Notes under the pieces: model-generated
What the model was told of the DNA's origin: nothing
The model's database searches: none
Seen by the model: the letters and a program-made list of their open reading frames with translations, nothing else
Source: Boswellia sacra
Taxonomy: Eukaryota > Streptophyta > Magnoliopsida > Sapindales > Burseraceae
Direction: 5' to 3'
Assembly (NCBI GenBank): GCA_013180625.2
Contig: SNVD02013111.1
Location: 1 to 64,000, forward strand
DNA: 64,000 bases
Shown here: positions 1-9,049 of the stretch, piece after piece
Layout of the letters: each line of letters opens with the position of its first letter
Numbering within the stretch: the first letter of the stretch is position 1
Made by a program: the position numbers and the translations under genes

Positions 1-2
1 AC

Positions 3-1394
3 CATCTCAGTCGCATTGTCCATGACGAGAATGTACTGCCATTACAAGAAAGTTTTCCGGATGAACAATTGCTGTCTCTACATGTAGCAGCCCCTTGGTA
101 GGCAGATATTGTTAATTACTTAGTTACCAAGAAGCTACCACATGACTTGACTCGAGCTCAAAGAGACAAGATCAAAAACATTGCCAAATATTACATGTGG
201 GATGATCCATACTTATGGAAGCATTGTTCTGATCAAGTGATAAGAAGGTGTGCTTCTGAATCTGAATTTAATTCAATTTTGACCTTCTGTCATTCTTATG
301 CATGTGGCGGTCACTTCGGACCAAAAAGAACAGCCCTGAAAGTTCTTGATTGTGGATTCTACTGGCCATCATTGTTCAAAGATGCATATCTATTTTGCAA
401 AGCTTGTGACCGTTGTCAAAGGACAGGTAATTTAAGTGCCAAAAATCAAATGCCACAAACCCCTATACTTATTGTCGAGATTTTTGATGTGTGGGGTATT
501 GATTTCATGGGTCCTTTTCCTTCATCTTTTGGTAATGTTTACATTATACTTGCTGTGGATTATGTTTCTAAATGGGTGGAAGCAAGAGCTAAAAGAACTA
601 ATGATTCTAAAGTTGTTATAGATTTTGTGAAATCTAACATTTTTGCGAGATTTGGAACACCAAGAGCCATGATTAGTGACAGAGGGACACACTTCTGTAA
701 CAAATCATTTGAAGCCTTGCTCAAGAAATACAATATCACTCACAAGGTGTCTACTGCTTATCATCCACAAACTAGTGGTCAAGTTGAAGTTTCAAATCGG
801 AAAGTCAAGTCCATTCTCGAGAAGACAGTGAATCCGAGTAGAAAAGATTGGAGCCTACGATTGAATGATGCACTTTGGGCCTACCGAACTGCTTACAAGA
901 CACCTATTGGGATGTCTCCGTATAGGTTAGTCTATGGTAAGCCATGTCACCTTCCAGTAGAGCTCGAACACAAAGCATGGTGGGCAGTAAAGCTTTGTAA
1001 CATGGAGATGGATGCTGCTGGAGAACAAAGGAAGCTTCAACTGCAAGAATTGGAAGAACTTAGAAATGATGCCTATGAGAATTCCAGAATTTACAAGGAG
1101 AGAACTAAGGCATTTCATGATAAAATGATCTCCAGGAAGAATTTTGAAGTGGGACAGAAAGTTCTTTTATTTCATTCTCGCCTCAAGTTATTTCCAGGTA
1201 AATTACGATCTCGATGGGTTGGACCTTTTGTTATTACTAATGTTTTTCCCCATGGTGCAGTGGAAATCAAGAGCTTAAAAACGGATAAAGTATTCAAGGT
1301 GAATGGGCACAGGTTGAAGCCATACTATGAGAATTCAGTGATGCAAGACATCGAGGAGGTACCTCTCTACGAGCCAGCTTATCTTGATGGGTGA
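3..1394 (+). CDS. Athila pol C-terminal part: RNase H end and integrase
   Basis: The frame enters from the left edge with an RNase H tail and has one in-frame TAG at 99-101. It then runs open to 1394; the longest Met-initiated frame is 147-1394 (415 aa). Counting from 147, the zinc-binding HHCC residues are H49, H56, C87 and C90. The catalytic triad is D119, D178 and E214, with the expected 35-residue spacing between the last two. The C-terminal part has the GPF...[13 protein letters not shown] core usual in Athila integrases. The protein would insert element cDNA into the host genome. The TAG means this copy could not make a full polyprotein without read-through, although the integrase domain is intact. 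Confidence 0.9.
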
Positions 1395-1402
1395 TGGCAA
1401 GT

Positions 1403-1452
1403 AACGTCAGGCTGAGGACGTTAAACCAAGCGCTTATTGGGAGGCAACCCAA
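1403..1452 (+). other. Two small hairpins just after the pol stop
   Basis: AACGTC (1403-1408) pairs with GACGTT (1417-1422). TTGGG (1437-1441) pairs with CCCAA (1448-1452). The segment starts 8 bases after the pol stop codon. From memory, similar text follows pol in other Athila-type elements, but I cannot verify this. A role in RNA processing or export is a guess. Confidence 0.4.
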
Positions 1453-1564
1453 TGTTTTTGAAACATAAATAAAAAGAGACAAAGAAAAGAAGGTAGTAAC
1501 GATTACTTTTTGTGTTTCGAGGAGATTCCTCTCATGGGCTATTATAATTGATCAGGTTTTATCT

Positions 1565-1721
1565 CTCTTGCCATCTGTCTCATTTGCTTTGTTGTTTGTT
1601 TTTGACTTTCGTTTGCTCCTGTGTTTTTATTTCTTTTATGTGTCTCTATTTTCTTTTCTTTTCTTTTCGTTTCTTTTGTTTAATTTGATTATTTCGTACT
1701 TTGTGTTCATTTGTGCAACAG
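1565..1721 (+). promoter_or_regulatory. Polypyrimidine tract and candidate 3' splice acceptor
   Basis: About 150 bases of T/C-rich sequence end in TGCAACAG at 1714-1721, which looks like a plant 3' splice site. Athila env-like frames are expected to need a spliced or internally initiated mRNA because they lie downstream of gag-pol. An exon starting at 1722 would lead into the NABP-like gene at 1841. No donor can be assigned because the 5' part of the element is missing. Confidence 0.4.
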
Positions 1722-1739
1722 CTTGAGGAAACACCGAAA

Positions 1740-1803
1740 CAAGAATTGAAGCCATTGCTTGAAGGTTTGAAGTGTGCATATCTTGGAGAAGAACAGACTC
1801 AAT
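1740..1803 (+). repeat. Displaced copy of the protease-RT linker coding segment
   Basis: In frame from 1722, this segment encodes residues such as QELKPLLEGLKCAYLGE. They closely match LELKPLPEGLKYAYLGE, which lies between protease and reverse transcriptase in element B (about 29094-29145). Here it sits after integrase, just behind the candidate splice acceptor, and its frame closes shortly before 1820. It is probably a template-switch duplication that became the start of the downstream exon. Confidence 0.6.
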
Positions 1804-1840
1804 CGCATTATCGGTAATATCTCCCCTTTTCTTCTCTTCA

Positions 1841-2394
1841 ATGGATGCCGATATCTTTTTGTCGAACCTTCGTAAATATTTTCCTTCACTTCCTCAAAAT
1901 GCTGTGTTTAAAATTTATAAAGTACGGATGACTAGACTTTGGGTACTGATGCTCTTAAATTGCCTGCGGATATCCGATGGCTTATCGAAGCCAAGGTGAG
2001 ATTGTCCGGTGAGCCGGACATTAATCTCGCAAAATACATGCCTGGTCTAGGAAAGAGCTACTACGCCAAGAGGCGAAGAGCGAAAAGGTTACAAGTATGT
2101 TATAAATGTGCTAGATGGAATTGTAACCAGACTTGTCGTTCATTAGGTTTTGTGTCCAGGAATAGAGAAGATAAACTTTCATTTATTAAGAATGGTTTGA
2201 GTAATGAGTCGCTGGATAATGTTTTATTAACTCTTGAGTCACATTCTTGTGGACTTGTTCAGCGTGAATTGCTTAATCTATGGACACAATTTCGTGATGA
2301 ATTGCAGTGTTATAGTCTAGGGAATCTGACTAAAAACGACCCTGTTTGCCAGTTTATAAGAAAACTTGATGGGAAGCAAATCCCCGACTCATAG
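1841..2394 (+). pseudogene. NABP-like Cys-rich basic protein gene, frameshifted
   Basis: The copy in element B (32106-32654) is open throughout. Here the same reading starts at the ATG at 1841 but shifts frame near 1950. The N-terminal part runs in one frame to 1999 and the rest is in the 1939-2394 frame. The intact part keeps the G-K-S-x-Y-A-K-R-R-R-A basic motif followed by a C-x2-C-x4-C-x3-C knuckle. This combination resembles the small nucleic-acid-binding proteins of carla-, allexi- and vitiviruses, several of which suppress RNA silencing. The viral relationship is inferred from the motif, not from a search. The frameshift probably inactivates this copy. Confidence 0.6.
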
Positions 2395-2469
2395 AAGGCG
2401 TTTCAGCCGTTACTGGACGTAAAACCAGAGGAAGATGTGAGCCACAATCACAACTACTTGTATATTTGA
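2395..2469 (+). other. Conserved block after the NABP-like stop codon
   Basis: The 72 bases after the TAG at 2392-2394 match the equivalent block in element B at about 90% (roughly 7 differences). They stay open in the same frame until TGA at 2467-2469. The flanking noncoding DNA of the two elements is much less alike. It may be a read-through extension of the protein or a conserved RNA element. Only about three of the differences are silent, so protein-level constraint is not clear. Confidence 0.45.
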
Positions 2470-2622
2470 ATGTGTGTTGTTGTTGTCGAATTTTATTTTT
2501 TCTTGTTTCGTTTGATCTGATTATCAATGTTGTTTTTGTGTTGTTGTTGTTTGTTGATTTTGTTTGTTTTAATTTCAAGTTTTCTTTTTGACAAACCATA
2601 TGACTACCCCATGGCATAAGTA

Positions 2623-2880
2623 CACGTGGGAGACAAGTGTGGAGGTTTTGTCAACCTCCACCGAAAGTGTATCTCTACTTTTCATGCTTCACGTGGGAGA
2701 CAAGTGTGGGGGTTTTGTCAACCCCCGCCGAAAGTGTATCTCCATTTTCCATGCTTCACGTGGGAGACAAGTGTGTAGGTTTTGTCAAACCTCGCCGAAA
2801 GCATATCTCATTTTTTCAAATCTTGGGGCGATAAATCTGCATCGAGCAACCCCCACCGAAAGTATGTCCCCATGTGTCAA
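2623..2880 (+). repeat. 67-bp tandem repeats with G-box and covarying hairpin
   Basis: Three units start at 2623, 2690 and 2757, with a degenerate fourth to about 2880. Each full unit begins with CACGTGGGAGACAAGTGT. CACGTG is a G-box, and CACGTGG is the core of an ABA-response element. Each unit also contains an inverted repeat around a TTGTC or similar loop. The arms differ between units yet still pair: GGAGGTT/AACCTCC, GGGGGTT/AACCCCC and AGGTTT/AAACCT. The array ends about 20 bases before a TATA-like box and about 130 bases before the LOG start codon. It may be an upstream promoter array or an RNA structure; element B has nothing alike in this position. Confidence 0.7.
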
Positions 2881-2901
2881 AATTTGAGAGTTCTATGGGT
2901 G

Positions 2902-2909
2902 TATATATA
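2902..2909 (+). promoter_or_regulatory. TATA-like box upstream of LOG
   Basis: TATATATA lies 98 bases before the LOG ATG and just downstream of the G-box repeats. A start site about 30 bases further on would leave a short leader. This is a candidate internal promoter for the cargo gene. The region is AT-rich, so a chance match is possible. Confidence 0.35.
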
Positions 2910-3006
2910 CATTCTGCATATTTTCATATGTCATTCCATAACCTGTCTTGCAATTGAAAAGCATAATATCTAACGTGTCTTACACAAGATTAGAGCACTT
3001 GTAGAA

Positions 3007-3657
3007 ATGGAGAAAACACCAATTCGGCGATTCCGCAATATATGCGTATTTTGCGGATCGCAATTTGGTAAAGATGGAGAGTTTACCACAGCAGCTCTTG
3101 ATCTTGGTAGGACATTAGCTGCGAGGGGTATTAATTTGATTTATGGAGGGGGTAGTCTTGGGTTAATGGGGTGTGTGTCAATAGCTGCATCCCTAGGAGG
3201 GAGCAAAGTTCTCGGCATTATCCCTAAACCATTAGCTGTACGAGATATCGTAGGCAACACAATCGGGGAAGAGTTACAGGTCTCTAGTATGCATGAGCGT
3301 ATTGCACATATGGTTGTTAAGTCCGATGCATTTATAGCTTTACCAGGTGGTTATGGTACATTAGAGGAGATATTTCAAATCACCTCTTGGGCACAGCTAA
3401 ACATCCATCGGAAACCCATTGGTTTGTTAAATGTTAATAATTTTTTTGATGGTTTGTTGTCCTTTCTTGATCAAGCTGTAGAAAAAAATTTCATCTCACC
3501 GTCAGCAAGGCAAATGCTGGTTACAGCTTCAACTGCAGGAGAGTTAATTGACAAACTACAAGAATTCGTCTATTCACCTGATCCAACAATGGCTCGGATA
3601 AATTGGTTTGGAGAAGGCAACAAAAGGCGTCAACTGGATTTAACCCTCCATCTGTAA
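3007..3657 (+). CDS. LOG: LOG-like cytokinin riboside 5'-monophosphate phosphoribohydrolase (element cargo)
   Basis: This intact 216-aa frame has no introns. LOG enzymes remove ribose 5'-phosphate from cytokinin nucleotides in one step, releasing active cytokinin bases in the cytosol or nucleus. Seen here are the GGGSLGLMG loop (47-55), MHER (95-98) and PGGYGTLEE (113-121). The family's catalytic Arg and Glu correspond to R98 and E121. The length matches plant LOGs (about 210-230 aa). The residue after MHER is Ile instead of the Lys usual in plant LOGs, so activity needs testing. Plant LOG genes are normally split by several introns. This copy is intronless and lies inside an Athila element, so it looks retro-captured. 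Older annotation may call the family lysine decarboxylase. Confidence 0.93.
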   Translation: MEKTPIRRFRNICVFCGSQFGKDGEFTTAALDLGRTLAARGINLIYGGGSLGLMGCVSIAASLGGSKVLGIIPKPLAVRDIVGNTIGEELQVSSMHERIAHMVVKSDAFIALPGGYGTLEEIFQITSWAQLNIHRKPIGLLNVNNFFDGLLSFLDQAVEKNFISPSARQMLVTASTAGELIDKLQEFVYSPDPTMARINWFGEGNKRRQLDLTLHL

Positions 3658-5623
3658 TCTCTATTTGCTGGTTTGCTTCGTTTTTGTTTGCTTTCTTTTT
3701 AGTGTGTTTATTTGAGATTTTTCATGTCGTTTCTTTTGAGCTTTTTCAGGTTATTTCTTTCGTCCCAGGTAATATTTTCTAATCTCGGTTTTTAGAGTGG
3801 TGGCTTAAAAAGTTCAAGTTCTCTTGAAACGCATTCTGGATCTCTTCAATCCATAATGGCTGAATAAGGAGGCTAACTTCTAAACTTTGTAGACCCATTC
3901 TAACTAACTTGTTTTTGTTTGCTGACTTGTTGAACTTTGTTATTTTATGAGTGAGTTTAGTTTTGCGTAATTTAGAGTTGTTATGTGTTTTTATCTTTAT
4001 CAGTTTTGATTTAAAAAAAAAAAACAATTGTGGAAAAACCTGAGAATGGCAGAATATGGGGTTTCTTTAACCCTTGAAACGCATTCTCTCTAAATAAATC
4101 TGTAGTTTGTTTATTTCATGTTATTTGAAGTGTCTTGTTTCTTGTTTTGTTCTTTCATAATAAAGGTATATAGGCTGGAAACCTTAAGTCTGCGGGCTAC
4201 TGGTCCTAAGGATTGTTGAAATATACAATCTTGACTCAGGTGTAACAACGCCACGTACCTCTTTTCTTGCATTTTGTGGGTCGATGATAAGATAATGATT
4301 GAATTAAGAATAACTCTTGGAAAATGATAAATGATGCATGGATCTGTGTGCTTGAAATGTTTATTGGTTTTCGCTTTGCTTTTGATTCCTTGCGCAACAT
4401 TGAGCACTGAGCTATTATCACTGAGTTATTTGTTCACTTAGAGAAAGTTTATGTAATTTAAATGTTTCTTCAGATTTCAATGAATTCTAGAACTTGTTTG
4501 ATGGTCACTCGAGGCGAAATCCTAGACTGTGCAACATTGGGGAAATGATTTAGGCCATCTTTGGACCGTTTGAGCCTTAATAGCCAACCTTGACTGAAAT
4601 TGATCCCTAGTTACCCCTTTGAGCCTTTGTAAGCCTTTTTCTTTGTTAACTCACTAAAAGATTTCCTAACCTCAAATGAATTTGTTCCAAACAGTTTATC
4701 CCTTACCTATGAGCATGTAGATCATTCACAATTAAATTTTGAGCTATGTTCTGGTTTTGGGAAGTTAGAGGAGGTTGGGATGTGTCATGAGCAATACAAG
4801 TGAGTTCTATTGTGTTTAAAAAAAAAAAAGAAAAACAGAAAAAAAAACCAATCTGCACTTATCGTCCACGTACTTACACATTGAGGACAATGTGTTGTTT
4901 AAGTGTGGGGGAGGGGAAGTGTAATTAAAAAAAAAGAAGAAAAAAAAGAGAAAAAAAAAGAAGAAGAATAAGAGATCTATACCCTTAAGTGTTCTTAAAA
5001 AGAATGAAACAACAAAGTGTGGGGGTGTAGTTTTCTTTTGTTTTCTGCAAAAAAAAAAAAAAAGATTGAGTGTTCTAAATAAGTTTGAGGGAGCAACCTA
5101 GTGAATTGAAATGAAGTTGTGTTATAGGGTTGAGCTCTACATAGTCTTGAATGATTTATGTGTTTGTGGGTGATTTGAGCCAAATTATTATCCTTTATCA
5201 TACCTTCACCCAAGCCAAACGTTACAAGCTTAATAAAGTCCTACTTGATCCTTGGTGTTGTGCATGTCTACATTAGTGGAGAGTGACTTGAAAAGCAGGC
5301 CTATGGAGTTCATTTATACACACATCTTCAATATTAAATATGATTCATTTTTATGCATAAACTCATCCGGGTTACAAGTGATTAGGTGAGAATGGCTCTA
5401 CACACACACACTTGAGGAATTGAAGTGAAGCGAAACTAATCTTTGAGATGAAATTCTTGATAAAGTGCATTATTTTGAAGTTTTCCTTGGGTTATAATTA
5501 AGTACAATCTTTGAGGCCTATTTGCAAGATGAAGCATTTGTGTGTTTTAATTTTTTTGTTGATTCTGTTTCGGTTTAGTTTTATTTCATATTGTCGTAGT
5601 TGCTCGAGGACTAGCAAAGTCTA
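3658..5623 (+). other. 3' noncoding region of Athila element A
   Basis: I see no coding sequence across about 2 kb. It contains several A or A/G homopurine runs (about 4818-4848, 4927-4970 and 5049-5063) and GTGTGGGGG-type tracts near 4903, 5018 and 5625. It also holds GTTCAAGTTCTCTTGAAAC (about 3810-3828), which can fold into a 7-bp hairpin. A similar stretch follows LOG in element B at about 33877-33902. Long purine-rich 3' regions are usual in Athila elements. Confidence 0.6.
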
Positions 5624-5637
5624 AGTGTGGGGGAATT
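5624..5637 (+). other. Polypurine tract of element A
   Basis: AGTGTGGGGGAATT directly precedes the LTR start TGATAAGTG. It is the expected primer site for plus-strand DNA synthesis. Confidence 0.75.
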
Positions 5638-7061
5638 TGATAAGTGTCTATTTATATATCATTTTCATATCAATTCGTCCATGTTTCTTTGCTATATTCC
5701 TTGGTATTTTTATGTTTTTGTGTGGTTTTGATGTTTGTAGGAGTTTTGGAGCAACTTGCACAAAAATGGAGTAAAACCCTTCATTTTCACCTCTGCTAGT
5801 CAACCATCTTCTCGGATTTAATTGTATTGATATACAATGAACCCGATGACATATCATATACCGTTGAAAAGCTCTCGAAGTCTACTTTTTGGAGAAATTT
5901 ACGGTTTATGAATCCATTCAGTGTACCGAAAGTTGTAATCAAAACAGTGTGAGAAGTGTAGAAATGTAATTCCACACATCACTGTAGCATGTATAATACG
6001 GGACACTGTAGCACGTTACTGTAGCAGAGTATTTAAACACATTTTAGGGTTTTATTTTCATAACTTGAAGAGGGGAAAACGTGGGAGGAGGCTGCATTTC
6101 TGGATTTCTCTCATCCTTTGGAGTTCTTGAAGGAGAAAGAAGATTTTGAAAGAGGAGGAACTACAATTCCAAGAAGATTCATCTACAAAGAAGATTTTCA
6201 AAGAATTTGCTAAGTTCTTTCTTTCCTTTTCAATTCTGGAATTTCTCTGTATTGTATTTGTTATTCTGATTGAATATGTGTAACTAAATCTGAATTGGTT
6301 GAGGGTGATTTCAAAGCCCTTGATATGGATTTTGTGAGTTGATTGTGTAAGAAATTGTTATCCAATTCTCTAATTGAAGTTGCTTGTATTTTCCCATATC
6401 TAATGCTTATGATTGCTTACTGATTGTATTTGGAATGGCCAACTGAATATAATCTGTTGTTGTCTATTGCTAGATTAGAAATCTTGATCCGTAATTGTCA
6501 TGAATTTCCAATCATTAGTAGCAAAATTGTGATCAGAGATTGCAATTGGAAAATACAACCTAGGTTAAATAATCCGAACTTGTGTGATTATTGCTTAGAT
6601 CAACCTATCTTTCTCATCGTAATGCTTCCATTGAATTAAACTTAGAGAGCTTGTTCTAGGTTGTTTAATGGATAGAGATTAAATAAAGAGCTTGTTTTAT
6701 TTAACAACAAAGTAAGGAAAGATTGGGATAACAGAGCTTGTTGTTATCTACGGTTGATAACTTCAATGCTGTAATTGGATTACAATTCTATGTTAATTCA
6801 CAAATTCATATCTTGTGGCAGAGAATGAACTCTTAACCAAGTGTCTCTCATTGATTTTTCACTCCATTTAACTTTGCTTTGTGTTATTCTTCATTTGCTT
6901 TCGTATTAAGTTTAGTTAATCAATCAACAAAACCCCCCCTGTTTAGTTTATTATTGCTGGAAAATAACAAATTCAATTAGAATCAATCCTCGTGGGAACG
7001 ATATCTACTTATCACTTTATTACTTGTGCGACTAGTATACTTGCTAGTTTCGAACGCATCA
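5638..7061 (+). repeat. 3' LTR of Athila element A
   Basis: The 1424-base sequence begins TGATAAGTG after the polypurine tract and ends GAACGCATCA. Its distal part (about 6990-7020, CCTCGTGGGAACGATATC) resembles the distal LTR part of element B, where CCTCGTGGATCGACC occurs. Otherwise the two LTRs are very different, so A and B are different families. The right edge is set by the CA end only, since the 5' LTR is not visible. Confidence 0.75.
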
Positions 7062-9049
7062 CATGTACCCATCCATATCACATAATTCGGAAGCTTCCAC
7101 AATATCAATTACAATCACTTAGGAAATAAAGCTTTCTAATCAAGGTAAAACTTTTCATATCATGGTCATATCACATTTATATGGGCCCATATCACATAGC
7201 CACCTATTGGTGGACTCTATAGGCAAGGCATCATCACATGAGTATTTATCCCATTCTCACATTACATGAATCTGCCATCACCCAGAAGTGACAACCATAT
7301 AGTGCTATTAGACTCTATTCGACCACATAGAACAGTACACATACACATAGATGCGCACACTTGAAATAGCTCAAAGCTAGTCCAATAATCCGGGCGATAC
7401 CGGGCCCATGCTGCCGAAGCACGTATAGAGAAACACATAATCCAAACCTCCCCTCAAGCTATGAGAGCTAAGTCTCCTAAGTTTTGGCATTCCAATCACA
7501 TTTTACAATTCAGAATCAATCACATAAAAGAAGTTCTATATTAAGCTTCTAGTACAATCACGATATATCCCAATTCAAGCATCGAAGTGCTAACATTTAA
7601 CAGTGTCACAATACACATATCACCTACAGTATAACAAAATTTATTGTGGCCTCGAAATAGTTAGCTCACTTACCTTATATAGCTCCTTTGTCGATGCTTG
7701 TGTTTAACCTAAAAACAACACAAAGTCATTTTAAGGGTCAACATAAATATTGATGAACTAATTTTCCCTATTTAGTTCAATTTCTATTCATACTCAATCA
7801 AACAATTTTTAACAAACAATTATCTATTCCAAAAATCCCACAATTTCATATACAACCTTTACACTCATAAAACATGTCTCTTTGAATTTTTTAGAGGCAA
7901 ATAAAGTCATATGCCCACTCAAAATAGCTAAATTCATTAACCCAACAATTCTATCAATGCATTCATCTCACGGAGAAGTAGGGACTTAAAAATTTATAGG
8001 AATTGCAATACTGCTCAAATAACTACAAAATTTTACAGGCTAGTATATGACACATATAAATATCTCCACACCAAAAATCATGGCTTTTTAGGAGGTCTAA
8101 GTCATTCAAACCCAAATATTTCTAACTGCCCTATTTTGGAAACTAAAAGTTTCAGTTTTATCAACCCAATTTTCAAAATTCATAGCAATTCATACAAAGC
8201 TTCAATTTCAGTGAAAATTTATAGTATCATAGATAACATGTAGAAGAACTTGCTAACCAAAACTCAAATAATTTTACAAAGATTTTGACCTTTAAATAAA
8301 TTCAATTTTCCTTACGTTGTTCTAAGATAGGGGAAATGTGAAATTCCAGACCAGAAGTTCAAAAATTCACTACAATTCATATACTTCGAATTTTTGAGTG
8401 AATATAATTTCTATGGACTCCTGGACATGTCTATTTCATTAGAAAAATTTCCATAGCTAGAAAACATTTTCCTAATTTTTTGGAATTTTTGAAATGGGCA
8501 CTATTTAGTGTAAAAACACTGTAGAATTTGGACTAAACTCTCACTTCTAGCTTTGTATCCTCATTCTTCTACTTAGTTTACTTCAATTCTCATTCAAATT
8601 TAATTTCTACACAATTTATATTATACAACACAACAATTCTCATAATCACATCACAACACAATGAAACTCTTGCACAATATTAGACAATAGTACAAGGTAT
8701 ACTAATTAGAGAATTTATTCTTACCCCTTCCTTCTTCCTCGTTCCTTCCTTGCCTTGGATTCTTGATGGCTTCATGTGAAGAAGATTGAGAGAACCCAAG
8801 AAGGGCTAGAACATGTGAGCCAAAAGAAAGGAAAGAAAATAACACAATTCTGGAGCTCTCCTCCTTTTATAGACAACATTAGGCCAAAATATCACTTAGT
8901 CCTCCCTCTTCCCATTCTTTCAATAAAGTCCATTATTCTTTCATTTATGACAATATAATTCAAATGCATCACATGTACAGTAATCCATATTAATAGATAT
9001 GTATTCATTATACCTTATGCCTTGTACACTAGCAATTTAGGATGTTACA
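7062..9049 (-). mobile_element. Long LTR-like segment, probably chromovirus (Tekay/Del type), minus strand
   Basis: Read on the minus strand, the segment starts TGTAACATCC at 9049. It then shows an A/T-rich promoter-like part, TATAAAAGG near 8868-8876, a CT/GA-rich leader with GGTAAGAAT near 8720, and long noncoding sequence. The same organisation appears in the plus-strand LTR at 62063-64000. There is no coding sequence. The left edge is uncertain because it abuts element A's LTR, and I found no target duplication. It is a solo or truncated LTR. Confidence 0.45.

Larger units (their letters stand above)
1..7061 (+). mobile_element. Athila-type Ty3/gypsy element A, 3' part, carrying NABP-like and LOG genes
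   Basis: The 5' LTR, gag, protease and reverse transcriptase lie outside the window. Visible in order are the RNase H end, integrase, a polypyrimidine tract with a likely splice acceptor, a frameshifted NABP-like gene, a tandem-repeat region, an intact LOG gene, a long A/G-rich noncoding region, a polypurine tract and a 3' LTR. The Athila assignment rests on the integrase, which closely matches that of element B. Element B has an Asp-tRNA primer site and Athila-type gag. The right boundary is set by the LTR ending in CA at 7061. The target duplication cannot be checked because the left end is missing. Confidence 0.85.

Noticed and set aside
2623..2880. CRISPR-like array
   Set aside because: This is a plant retrotransposon with only three to four adjacent direct repeats, no unique spacers and no cas genes.
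2588..2887. 99-aa open frame over the tandem repeats
   Set aside because: The repeat unit is not a multiple of three, so each unit is read in a different frame. There is no counterpart in element B.
3007..3657. LOG as an ordinary host gene
   Set aside because: It is intronless and lies between Athila integrase and the 3' LTR. A homologous LOG lies in the same place in another Athila element, so it is element cargo.
7057..7069. GCATCACATGTAC shared by 7057-7069 and about 8967-8979 as a target duplication
   Set aside because: The match is 13 bases long, longer than LTR-element duplications, and neither copy sits at two ends of one element. It is probably chance.
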